DNA from: DATAVB01 sp040414495
Lineage (GTDB): Bacteria; Actinomycetota; Actinomycetes; Mycobacteriales; QHCD01
Assembly: GCA_040414495.1 (NCBI GenBank)
Contig: JBEDUI010000189.1
Coordinates: 1-46,567, forward strand
Length of the DNA: 46,567 nucleotides
Direction of reading: 5' to 3'
Of this stretch, positions 1 through 7,038 are shown piece by piece. Position numbers and translations under genes: made by a program. Under the pieces are notes generated by a model, which saw only the letters and a list, made by a program, of their open reading frames with translations, did no database searches and was not told the DNA's origin. Within the stretch, counting starts at the first letter, position 1, and the number at the start of each line of letters is the position of its first letter.

Positions 1-108
1 CTCAAAGGCATTCCACATGTCGTCCCGCCGCCGATCATTGACCCGCAGCAACAACCAACGCGCAACACCATGCACCACCAACCCGGCCTCCCCAGCGGAT
101 AACCCCAC
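1..108 (-). other. Possible partial reading frame running off the left edge
   Basis: On the minus strand a frame stays open from a GTG at 108 down to position 1 and leaves the window. It encodes a short segment with a hydrophobic patch (VVHGVARWLLL) followed by a basic stretch (RVNDRRRDD). No good ribosome binding site precedes the GTG, and the frame is also open further upstream. I do not recognise the family. It could be the start or middle of a gene whose remainder lies outside the window, or chance. Confidence 0.2.
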
Positions 109-190
109 ACCGACGAGGAGCGGGCGCGGGGCTCGCCGGATGCCAGGCAGCGAGCGTGGGCATAAGGACGGGCTAAGGGTCACGATGCCG

Positions 191-353
191 AATTCGACAT
201 GCCCGCTGACAAACGCCGTCCGGCGCCGACCCGAACGCGCTCGGCCCAAGCTGCGGGCGGAATTCGACGTGCCTGCTGAGGATCTCCGTCCGGAGCGCGT
301 CTGGCCCGAGCTGCGGGCGAATTTCGGCGTGTCCCTGAACGATCATTCGTCCG
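191..353 (+). repeat. Imperfect direct repeats of about 60-70 bp (about 2.5 units)
   Basis: Units begin near 191, 261 and 320. Each starts with AATTCGAC or a close variant, and the first two end with a version of GGCCCAAGCTGCGGGCG. Translated in one plus frame, the units give related peptides (RPERARPKLRAEFDV, then RPERVWPELRANFGV), so an old duplicated coding segment is possible. The frames on both strands look poor as genes. The rest of 109-726 holds no gene I can support. Confidence 0.55.
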
Positions 354-726
354 GTGTGCTGGACGGGGCCCGATCCGGGCCGGCGCACAGGACCAAAACC
401 GACAGTCGGCAGACAGTCCTCAGTGGACGTCAGGTACGCAGTCTGCGCACGAGGCCCCACGACCACCTCATCGATACCCGGCTGACAATCCGAAAACACA
501 CCTACAAACACAGACAGGAAAGAATCCCAGAGAACCGACGAACACAGCGCCAGAGAACACTCTGCTCAACCGGAATAACCCCCGCACAGGTAACGACCAA
601 CAGACGAAATAACGAGACTAGGCCGTGTTGCTCAAGGAAGCCGGTGGGCCGGGTGCACCCCAGACTTCGGCGTAGCAGCGCCATTCCCGGTACGGGCCGC
701 GCCTCCCGCCTGCGACATGCGGCCGC

Positions 727-822
727 GTGGTGTCCATCTCGCTGCGTAAGCTGTTGGCTCGTGCGCCTGTCTGTGATGTCAACGTTCACACTGACGGTTT
801 CCCGTTCGACCCGAAGGACTGA
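727..822 (+). CDS. Possible small ORF upstream of the deoxyribosyltransferase-like gene
   Basis: Two adjacent GTG codons (727 and 730) open a 31-residue frame that reads VVSISLRKLLARAPVCDVN and ends at a TGA 3 nt before the next GTG start. The composition looks natural (VHTDGFPFDPKD at the end) and the tight junction with the following gene is typical of phage-type small-gene strings. No family is recognised and no strong ribosome binding site is visible. The frame extends upstream to a TAG near 674 without a good start, so this could be the tail of a broken gene. Confidence 0.3.
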   Translation: MVSISLRKLLARAPVCDVNVHTDGFPFDPKD

Positions 823-825
823 GCC

Positions 826-1149
826 GTGCCCGGCCGACCTGAGATTGTCTGCATCTGCGGCTCTACCCGGTTCGTGGACGAGATGCGTGCGGCGAACCGT
901 GATCTGACCTTCGCAGGTGTCATCGTCGTTGCGCCAGGCGTCTTCCTGCACGCCGAGGATCACGAAGCAGACGAGGTGATCACCAAGGAGCAGAAGACCG
1001 CGCTGGACGCCCTCCACCTGCGCAAGATTGACCTGGCTGATCGGGTTCTGGTCGTCAATCCCGGCGGGTATATCGGCGAGTCCACGAGCAGAGAGATCGC
1101 ATATGCCCACGCCACCGGCAAGCCGATCTCGTACACCGATCCCGTCTGA
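826..1149 (+). CDS. Small nucleoside 2-deoxyribosyltransferase-like (DUF4406-type) protein
   Basis: A 107-residue protein opening with the beta-strand and loop VCICGSTRFVDEM (residues 8-20). A second conserved patch is VVNPGGYIGESTSREIAYA (about 78-96). Both are typical of the nucleoside 2-deoxyribosyltransferase/DUF4406 fold, which handles nucleotide sugars or deoxynucleosides. The Gly-rich first loop and the GESTSREI helix carrying the presumed catalytic acid are both present. Start GTG 826 has AAGGA (814-818) at good spacing. Proteins of this size are common in actinophages and mobile DNA, in keeping with the eroded surroundings. The exact reaction cannot be read from sequence. Confidence 0.75.
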   Translation: MPGRPEIVCICGSTRFVDEMRAANRDLTFAGVIVVAPGVFLHAEDHEADEVITKEQKTALDALHLRKIDLADRVLVVNPGGYIGESTSREIAYAHATGKPISYTDPV

Positions 1150-1203
1150 CCAATAGACGCTTCGTGGTGCGGGCGGGCAACGAGTCTCGGTCAGCCTCGG
1201 AGC

Positions 1204-1300
1204 ATGTTGCTAGAGCGTCTCGCCGGCGCGACCGGACGGCCATGTCAGCGCCCGGACCGGCTGCTGGCGAACAAGGGCTACCCGTCCAGGGCGACAACCC
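1204..1300 (+). pseudogene. Remnant of a DDE (IS5-type) transposase
   Basis: The plus frame from 1204 reads LLERLAGATGRPCQRPDRLL and then ANKGYPSRA. This resembles the GRPRxRPDRxxADKAYxSR block that surrounds one catalytic Asp of IS5-family transposases. About 30 residues are left. Neither the N-terminal part nor the later DDE residues follow, and similarity ends at the stop region of the sigma factor gene. The Asp of the expected ADK triplet is Asn here (ANK). No terminal inverted repeats were found. Family assignment is from motif memory only. Confidence 0.5.
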
Positions 1301-1303
1301 GGC

Positions 1304-2527
1304 CTAAAGCAACAACGCCCGGTGACGCCGTTGCAGGAATTCCCGCTCGGTCGCATTTCCGGCCCGCGCAATCGCCGCCTCGTAAGCCAATCCGGCCTCG
1401 TACGTGCGTCCCAGTCGGCGCAGCAAGTCAGCCCGAATCGCGTGGAGAAGGTGGTAGCCGTCGAGGTCCAGGTCATCGACCAGAGCGAGCGCGGCCTCCG
1501 GTCCGTCCACTTCGGCCACCGCGACGGCGCGGTGCAGCGCCGCCACCGGCGTCGGCGCCATCACCAGCAATTGGTCGTACAGCTGCACGATCTGGCCCCA
1601 ATCGGTCGCCACGGCGACCGGCGCATCGCTGTGGACCGCGTTGATCGCGGCCTGGATCTGGTACGGGCCAGGCTGATTACGGCGCAGGCATCGGCGCACG
1701 ATCGCCTGCCCCTCGTTGATCAGGGCGCGATCCCAGCGACCGCGATCCTGGTCGGCCAGCAACACCAGCTCACCGTCCACAGTGGTCCGACTGGGCCGGC
1801 GCGACTCAATCAACAGCATGAGTGCCAGCAGACCTTGCGCCTCCGGCTCATCCGGCATCAACTCCACCAGCAACCGGCCGAGCCGGATCGCCTCCGTACA
1901 CAAATCGGCCCGGACCAACTCCTCCCCCGAACTGGCCACGTACCCCTCGTTGAAGATGAGGTAAATGACCGCGAGCACCGAACGCAGCCGATCCGGCAGG
2001 TCGGCATCATCCGGGATTTTGTACGGGATTCGGGCGTCCCGGATCTTGCCTTTGGCCCGCACCAGGCGCTGCGCCATTGTCGACTCGGCGGTCAGAAACG
2101 CCCGGGCGATTTCCGCTGTGGTCAGGCCACCGAGCAGCCGCAACGTCAACGCGACCTGGGAGGCAACCGCGAGCGCGGGGTGGCAACAGGTGAAGATCAG
2201 CCGCAGCCGGTCATCGCGCACCGGACTCTCCACTGTGGATTCGTCGGGTGCCAGCAGCAGCGCGGCCTGGGCCTGCCGGTCGGCTCGGGAGGACTCGCGG
2301 CGGAGCCGGTCGATGGCGCGGTTGCGCGCGGTAGTGATGATCCAACCGGCCGGGCGCGGCGGCAGCCCGCTTTCGGGCCACCGACGCACCGCCGTGGTGA
2401 ATGCGTCCTGAACCGCCTCCTCGGCGGCGTCAAGGTCGCCGAGAACTCTGGTCAATACGGCCACCGCGCGGCCGTATTCGGCCCGGAAGATCTGCTCGAT
2501 CTCCTCGGCCCGAACCTTGTCGGCCAT
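1304..2527 (-). CDS. ECF42-type RNA polymerase sigma factor with C-terminal TPR-like domain
   Basis: A 407-residue sigma factor. Region 2 starts at once (EEIEQIFRAEYGRAVAVL, DLDAAEEAVQDAF), followed by PAGWIITTARNRAIDRLRR (region 2.4), region 4 with a helix-turn-helix (LLGGLTTAEIARAFLTAEST), and a C-terminal extension of about 220 residues. That extension contains NEGYVASSG and GLLALMLLIESRR, the DUF6596/TPR-like tail that marks group ECF42. ECF42 genes normally lie next to a DGPF/YCII-domain gene and lack an anti-sigma factor. Here the ATG at 2527 overlaps the TGA of a broken DGPF frame (TGATG), so the start is chosen by that coupling. The same frame is open upstream to an ATG at 2701, so a longer product with 58 extra residues is possible. 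Confidence 0.9.
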   Translation of the reverse strand: MADKVRAEEIEQIFRAEYGRAVAVLTRVLGDLDAAEEAVQDAFTTAVRRWPESGLPPRPAGWIITTARNRAIDRLRRESSRADRQAQAALLLAPDESTVESPVRDDRLRLIFTCCHPALAVASQVALTLRLLGGLTTAEIARAFLTAESTMAQRLVRAKGKIRDARIPYKIPDDADLPDRLRSVLAVIYLIFNEGYVASSGEELVRADLCTEAIRLGRLLVELMPDEPEAQGLLALMLLIESRRPSRTTVDGELVLLADQDRGRWDRALINEGQAIVRRCLRRNQPGPYQIQAAINAVHSDAPVAVATDWGQIVQLYDQLLVMAPTPVAALHRAVAVAEVDGPEAALALVDDLDLDGYHLLHAIRADLLRRLGRTYEAGLAYEAAIARAGNATEREFLQRRHRALLL

Positions 2528-2701
2528 CAGTCCGCGGTCTCCCCTGGGAACGGCCGTACCTGCAACGTGGTCACCCGCGACAGCATGCCACCCCAGGCCA
2601 ACGCTGCATCCAGGTCGGTCGCCCGAATAATGCAGATCCCGCCGAGCTGTTCTTTTCCTGCTACGTAAGGGCCGTCGGTGGTCCGGTTGATACTGCTTCA
2701 T
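2527..2701 (-). pseudogene. DGPF/YCII-domain protein gene with an internal deletion
   Basis: The ATG at 2701 has a strong ribosome binding site (GGAGGACGAGG) and begins MKQYQPD, matching the N-terminus of ECF42-linked DGPF proteins (MKQY..YQPDG). In a different frame the following bases encode TTDGPYVAGKEQLGGICII and continue to LQVRPFPGETAD and a TGA at 2529-2527. This is a convincing C-terminal half. Roughly 50 residues between the two parts are missing and the junction shifts the frame. The original start codon therefore now reads in phase into the sigma factor instead of the DGPF protein. No working DGPF protein can be made as sequenced. Confidence 0.8.
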
Positions 2702-2776
2702 CCTCGTCCTCCCCGACCAACCGTTCTCCCGTCTCACCCCCTATACGAACGGTTCTCATCGGGATCGACATCGTGG

Positions 2777-4210
2777 TCAGCCGATGCGCCCACGCAGCGT
2801 CTCGCGGTGCCCCCGTGCCGACGGGAGATCCACCTCGATCGTCACTTCCACGGTCCCCTCACCGCTCGGGCGCACGGTCACGATGCGGCGGAACGGCGTC
2901 TCGACGTACTGCAACTGCAGGCCGATGCTCGCGGCATCGGGGTTTCCGACCCGGCCGGCCACCGCGACCTCCCGCTCCGGTCCGAAGTGGACACCGAACC
3001 GCGTGGTGCCGTGAATCCAATCACCGCGGCCACAACGCAGCAAGTGCTCGGCTCCGCTCACATCGTGCAGCCGGGCGACGAGCGCATCCGGATCATCCAC
3101 CAACGTAAGGTCGAGCAGACCGAGTGGATTGTCCTGGAAACGGATGACCCGGCCGGTCAGGTCCGGACCATCGGTCGCTTCCGGCACCGACAGGCTGGCG
3201 GATTCGTACCGGCGGGTCGGGACCGATTCGGCATCAGCCTGAGCCACACCCATTCCGGGCAGCAGATGATCCCAGACCGCGTCGAGAATTCCCTGCGTAT
3301 TGGTGGACCCACTGGTCAGCGCCACGACCGCGTCCTGGTCCGGCAGAATTACCGAGAATTGACCGAACGCACCGTCGGCCCGATAGCTGTTATGCCGACC
3401 ACGCCAGAATTTGAAGCCATATCCGACTGCCCAATCAGGATTGTCGTGACTGGCGGTCGAAATCGCGCTCGTGCTGGCCTCATCGACCCACTCCGCCGGC
3501 ACCAACTGGGTCCCGTTCCACTTACCGCGCTGCAGGTACAGCTGCCCGAATGTCGCCAGATCCTCGGTGCGCAGCAGGAATCCGGAACCGCCGAGGTTGA
3601 CGCCCCGCTGGTTGGATTCGACCTCGGGCTTCGGAATGCCCAACGGCTCGAACAGTCGCGGCATCAGGTAGTCGCGCACGCTCTGGCCGGTACGCGACTG
3701 CACCGCGGCCGACAGCACGTGACTGGCGCCGGAGTTGTAGAGGAAATACGTACCGGGCGGATATTCCGGCGCGACCGAAAGAAAGATCTCGACCCAATCG
3801 TGCTCGGGTAGCTGCCGCATCAACGACATCGTGTCGACGCTGTGTCCGCTGCCCATCGACAACAGGTGCCGGATCCGGACATCCGCCATGATCGAACGGA
3901 TCCGCGGTGTGGCGTACGTCGGGAAGATGTCCAGCACCGGCTCGTCCAGACCGATTTTGCCTTCGTGGACGGCCAGTCCGATCGCGGTCGCGGTGAACGC
4001 CTTGCTCACCGAGAACATCAGGTGCGGCCGGTCCGGAGTGTACGGTCGCCACCATTCCTCGGCGACGACGTGACCGTGGCGCACCACCATCACGCTGTGC
4101 ACGCCGAGTTGGTCCGCCTCGACCGCCTTGACGAAACGGTCGAGCGCATTCGGGTCGAACCCTTGGGAACGGGGATTACTGCGCGGCAGAAGTTGGCCGC
4201 GTCCGGTCAT
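2777..4210 (-). CDS. Serine hydrolase of the beta-lactamase class C / penicillin-binding-protein-like family
   Basis: A 477-residue protein without an obvious signal peptide, so probably cytoplasmic. The nucleophile motif is S67-V-S-K70 (FSVSKAFTATAIGLAVHEGK). The second motif is Y158-N-S in YFLYNSGASHVLSAAV, the YNS variant common in esterase-like members in place of YxN. The serine beta-lactamase-like domain covers about residues 18-340, and a beta-rich tail follows (about 370-460). The substrate is unknown; family members include esterases, amide hydrolases and D-aminopeptidases. It is divergent from the enolase-superfamily gene at 4329, with a 118-bp gap. The ATG has GGAGGG upstream. Confidence 0.88.
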   Translation of the reverse strand: MTGRGQLLPRSNPRSQGFDPNALDRFVKAVEADQLGVHSVMVVRHGHVVAEEWWRPYTPDRPHLMFSVSKAFTATAIGLAVHEGKIGLDEPVLDIFPTYATPRIRSIMADVRIRHLLSMGSGHSVDTMSLMRQLPEHDWVEIFLSVAPEYPPGTYFLYNSGASHVLSAAVQSRTGQSVRDYLMPRLFEPLGIPKPEVESNQRGVNLGGSGFLLRTEDLATFGQLYLQRGKWNGTQLVPAEWVDEASTSAISTASHDNPDWAVGYGFKFWRGRHNSYRADGAFGQFSVILPDQDAVVALTSGSTNTQGILDAVWDHLLPGMGVAQADAESVPTRRYESASLSVPEATDGPDLTGRVIRFQDNPLGLLDLTLVDDPDALVARLHDVSGAEHLLRCGRGDWIHGTTRFGVHFGPEREVAVAGRVGNPDAASIGLQLQYVETPFRRIVTVRPSGEGTVEVTIEVDLPSARGHRETLRGRIG

Positions 4211-4216
4211 ATTGCC

Positions 4217-4321
4217 CTCCGTGGTCGTCGCCTATTCAACAGACACACCCTAGATCCGCCGCTACGGCAGGAAAAGGCTTTCAGTTGTAGGTTGGCAATA
4301 TCGGCATCGGCGACCACGGAG
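4217..4321. promoter_or_regulatory. Divergent control region with an 11-bp inverted repeat next to both start codons
   Basis: The word CGACCACGGAG occurs just upstream of both divergent starts: reading rightward at 4311-4321 (ATG 4329), and on the other strand at 4217-4227 (ATG 4210). Both copies contain the GGAG of the ribosome binding site. They could be paired operator half-sites or simply similar leader sequences. No regulator gene lies beside them. Confidence 0.4.
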
Positions 4322-4328
4322 ATGTGAC

Positions 4329-5501
4329 ATGAGTTCTGCTGACCTGACGATCCGCCGTCTCACGATACGGAAATACCAATGGACGTTGCCCAATCTCGGC
4401 TACGACTACAACGGCTTCAATCAGGTCTACGAACCCGGCGGCAAGGTGACCAACACCGGCCATGTCCTCACCATCGAAACGGACGCCGGAATAACCGGTG
4501 AGTACGTCGGCGGCAACGGCGTTTCCTACGCCCAGATCTCCGGGTTCGCGCACTACCTCATCGGCAAGAGCGCGCTGCAGCGGGAGAAGATCTGGAACGA
4601 TCTCAAACGCGCGCTGCGTAAGAACGACCGGTTCGGAATTGGTCCGGTCGACAACGCGCTGTGGGATATCGCCGGAAAGGCCTACGGCGCACCGGTTTAC
4701 GAGTTGCTCGGTGGTTATCGCCGCACGATTCCGGCGTACGCCTCCAGCTATCACGGCGACGACAACGGCGGACTGGACAGCCCGAAGGCGTTCGCCGACT
4801 TCGCCCTGGCCTGCCGGGAAATGGGATACCCGGCGTTCAAAATCCACGGCTGGGGCCCCGGACCGATCCAGCGCGAGGTCGACACGGTGCTGGCCTTGCG
4901 CGAGGCGGTCGGCCCGGCCATGGATCTCATGCTCGACCCAGCTTGCGAATACAACACGTTCGTCGATGCGCTGAAGGTCGGCCGGGCCTGCGACGAGGCC
5001 TCATTCCTCTGGTTGGAGGACCCGTTCAAGGACGGTGGCCAGTCGGCGTTCGCGCATCGCAAACTGCGCCAGTTGATCCGTACTCCGATCATGTTGGGCG
5101 AGCACGTCCGTGGCATGGAATTGCATGTGGACCAGGTGCTGGCCGAGGGCACCGATTTCATCCGACCCGACGCCGAATACGACGGCGGCATCACCGGGGT
5201 CATGAAGCTCGCGCACGCCGCCGAGGGCTTCGGCATCGACTGCGAAATTCACGGAACCGGGCCGGCCCACCGGCATTGCATCGCCGCTATTCGCAACACC
5301 AATTACTACGAACTCGGGCTGGTGGCCCCGGGCGTCGACGGACCGAGCCGGCACTGCCCGATCTACACCGACTATTCCGACGACCTCGATGCGGTCGACA
5401 GCGCGGGCCACGTACCCGTACCGCAGGGCCCGGGCCTGGGCGTCACGATCAACTGGGATTGGGTGAACGCCAACACCACCGACACGGTCGTCTACGACTG
5501 A
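4329..5501 (+). CDS. Enolase-superfamily enzyme (mandelate racemase/muconate lactonizing type), probable sugar-acid dehydratase
   Basis: A 390-residue protein with an N-terminal capping domain (about 1-130) and a (beta/alpha)7-beta barrel. Metal ligands are visible as D203 (LMLDPACEYN), E230 (WLEDPF) and E258 (MLGEHV). The acid-base position at the end of the second strand is K171-x-H173 (AFKIHGWGPG). A C-terminal His is at H308 (CEIHGTGPAHRH). These residues support proton abstraction alpha to a carboxylate. Dehydration of an aldonic or aldaric acid is the likeliest reaction, and racemisation is possible. ATG 4329 follows GGAG at 4318. Two hairpins follow the stop, so it is probably monocistronic. 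Confidence 0.88.
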   Translation: MSSADLTIRRLTIRKYQWTLPNLGYDYNGFNQVYEPGGKVTNTGHVLTIETDAGITGEYVGGNGVSYAQISGFAHYLIGKSALQREKIWNDLKRALRKNDRFGIGPVDNALWDIAGKAYGAPVYELLGGYRRTIPAYASSYHGDDNGGLDSPKAFADFALACREMGYPAFKIHGWGPGPIQREVDTVLALREAVGPAMDLMLDPACEYNTFVDALKVGRACDEASFLWLEDPFKDGGQSAFAHRKLRQLIRTPIMLGEHVRGMELHVDQVLAEGTDFIRPDAEYDGGITGVMKLAHAAEGFGIDCEIHGTGPAHRHCIAAIRNTNYYELGLVAPGVDGPSRHCPIYTDYSDDLDAVDSAGHVPVPQGPGLGVTINWDWVNANTTDTVVYD

Positions 5502-5525
5502 TCGCTATCCGCCGGCGGACAGCGA
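5502..5525 (+). terminator. Hairpin directly after the enolase-superfamily gene
   Basis: Arms TCGCTATCCGCC and GGCGGACAGCGA form a 12-bp stem with one mismatch. It begins at the stop codon and has no U-tract, as is common in high-GC actinobacteria. A 13-bp tandem copy of GCGAAATCCAGCG follows at about 5522-5547. Confidence 0.55.
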
Positions 5526-5558
5526 AATCCAGCGGCGAAATCCAGCGCCGCCTGAACA

Positions 5559-5585
5559 CCGGAGTTGCTTAACGCAACTGTCCGG
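5559..5585 (+). terminator. Second hairpin between the enolase-superfamily and DUF2231 genes
   Basis: CCGGA and GTTGC pair with GCAAC and TCCGG around a TTAAC loop, with a 2-nt bulge. It could add to the upstream terminator or lie in the leader of the next gene. Confidence 0.35.
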
Positions 5586-5671
5586 CTCGACGCTCGGCCC
5601 GGGGCGAGCGTGTGAGCGCCGCACCGCTGGGTAACCCATGGGAGGTGATGCGCACAGGCGGGAGGCAGCTG

Positions 5672-6328
5672 GTGAATGCCGTACATCGGCAGCATTCCGG
5701 ACTACCCACCGCAAGCCTGTCGCACGACCGTCCGTTTCCTGCCGTGCTGATCCTATTTCCGATCGGAGCCTGGTCGGGCAGCCTCGTCCTTGATGTCGCA
5801 TCGCATGCCGCCGACCAACCCGAATTCCTGGTCCGCGGCGCCCTGTGGCTGGTCTCGATCGGCGACGTCGCGGCGCTGTTGGCCGCATTGGCGGGCCTGC
5901 TAAGCGCGTTGACCTCTCCGCCCCGTGGCGGCAGCGGTGGCGCCGAACGGATCCGAATGACCGCCATTGTGCTGGCTACGGTCGCATTCATCGCAAACCT
6001 TTTCTGGCGCTACGCGACGTATCCCGACCTGCACAGCCCGGTCGGTCCGCTCGTCCTGTCCGCCGCGAGCCTGGTGCTGCTGTGCGCCGCGGGCTGGGCC
6101 GCCGCCGCGCTGCAGCGCCGGCACACCGCGCACGTCGTCGCCTCGGCCGCGCAGGCCCGACCCACGCCCGGACCCAGCGCAGTCACGATCCGTGCCGCGG
6201 CCGATGCCTGCCACTGCGAGCGCCCGCGCCAGTCCGTCGATCGCCGCCGCGTACTCGTGGGCCCGGACACCGGCAGCAGGCGCGGCTCGCTGCTGTGGCC
6301 GGTTCGCCGCGCCGAGCCGAACAGCTGA
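5672..6328 (+). CDS. DUF2231-type integral membrane protein
   Basis: Four hydrophobic segments are visible: FPAVLILFPIGAWSGSLVLDV, LWLVSIGDVAALLAALAGLL, MTAIVLATVAFIANLFW and VLSAASLVLLCAAGWAAAAL. The FPIG motif near the start of the first helix and the GxxxALLAALxGL pattern of the second match DUF2231 (possible haem-binding or redox membrane proteins; function unsettled). A cytoplasmic tail of about 65 residues with CHC and many Arg follows. GTG 5672 was chosen because GGGAGG (5660-5665) sits 6 nt upstream. In-frame alternatives are ATG 5648 and GTG 5612. Cys-rich redox function is only a guess. Confidence 0.7.
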   Translation: MNAVHRQHSGLPTASLSHDRPFPAVLILFPIGAWSGSLVLDVASHAADQPEFLVRGALWLVSIGDVAALLAALAGLLSALTSPPRGGSGGAERIRMTAIVLATVAFIANLFWRYATYPDLHSPVGPLVLSAASLVLLCAAGWAAAALQRRHTAHVVASAAQARPTPGPSAVTIRAAADACHCERPRQSVDRRRVLVGPDTGSRRGSLLWPVRRAEPNS

Positions 6329-6421
6329 CGCACAAATCAGCGGCCCTGATCCGTTCGCGGCGGACCCGACATCTGGCTATGTCGCCGGCCGAATCCGGCA
6401 TCTCATGCCGTGACTCTAATT

Positions 6422-6436
6422 GTTAGATACACTAAC
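6422..6436. promoter_or_regulatory. MarR-type operator GTTAG-N5-CTAAC
   Basis: A perfect 5-bp inverted repeat with 5-nt spacer lies 3 bp upstream of the GTG of the MarR gene at 6440. The position suits autorepression, and the site overlaps the likely promoter. A CTAAC half-site recurs at 7019-7023, just ahead of the ABC exporter start. Confidence 0.6.
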
Positions 6437-6439
6437 TGT

Positions 6440-6895
6440 GTGCCTATCGAAGCAGACCCCTGGGACGGTCGCATCGTCGCGAGAATGGCCCGGCAGGTCG
6501 AGATCGCGCTTGGCGCGGTCGAATTGTCACTCCCGCAATACCGCATCCTCGGCATCCTCGGCGACGGCTCGAGCGGTGCCTCAGCGCTGGCGGAGAAGCT
6601 GACCGTCAGCCGCCCGACCGTGACCGCAGCGGTCGATGGCCTGGTGAGTCGGGGTCTGGTGTCCCGCTCACCCGATGCGCGGGATCGCCGCCGTATCCAC
6701 CACACCCTGACGTACGAAGGAGAACAGGCATTGATCCAAGCCGACTGCGCCATCGCCGCGCGGTTCACCGAGATCGCGAGCTATCTGCCCGAAGAGCAGG
6801 GCCAGGCCGCGCTTGACGGAATGCGCCTGTGGCGCACGGCGCTGGACACGCGCCGCGAGGCCCGCCGCGACTCGCGGCTCGCCGCCCGCACATGA
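6440..6895 (+). CDS. MarR-family transcriptional regulator (of the ABC exporter)
   Basis: A 151-residue winged-helix regulator. Recognition region SALAEKLTVSRPTVTAAVDGLVSRGLV (about 57-83) is followed by the wing SRSPDARDRRRIHHTLTYEG with the DxRDRR motif typical of MarR. Amphipathic dimerisation helices lie at both ends. The start is taken as GTG 6440, next to the operator. An upstream in-frame start (6410) would place the operator inside the gene. It lies 143 bp before a two-subunit ABC exporter in the same direction. Repression of that exporter, relieved by a toxic ligand, is an inference from this arrangement. Confidence 0.85.
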   Translation: MPIEADPWDGRIVARMARQVEIALGAVELSLPQYRILGILGDGSSGASALAEKLTVSRPTVTAAVDGLVSRGLVSRSPDARDRRRIHHTLTYEGEQALIQADCAIAARFTEIASYLPEEQGQAALDGMRLWRTALDTRREARRDSRLAART

Positions 6896-7023
6896 GCGCC
6901 GCTGACCTCCCTAAAACCCGCCCCCACCGCCGGTCACGCCGCACCACACGCTGGCCGACGCGCGCTCGCCCCCGCTGTTTCCAGCCGTAACTCGCCCAAT
7001 TCGACGCATGCCAAGACGCTAAC

Positions 7024-7035
7024 TAAAGGCCTTTA
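7024..7035. promoter_or_regulatory. 12-bp perfect palindrome covering the exporter ribosome binding site
   Basis: TAAAGGCCTTTA is self-complementary and contains the AAAGG that serves the ATG at 7039. The half-site CTAAC abuts it on the left (7019-7023). It could be an operator or a small RNA hairpin limiting translation. Confidence 0.45.
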
Positions 7036-7038
7036 CTG

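Noticed and set aside
502..1110. 202-residue minus-strand ORF
   Set aside because: It lies opposite the deoxyribosyltransferase-like gene, whose motifs and ribosome binding site are clear; the minus product has no family resemblance.
1322..2668. 448-residue plus-strand ORF
   Set aside because: Antisense shadow of the ECF42 sigma factor; His/Arg/Gln-rich and unlike any family.
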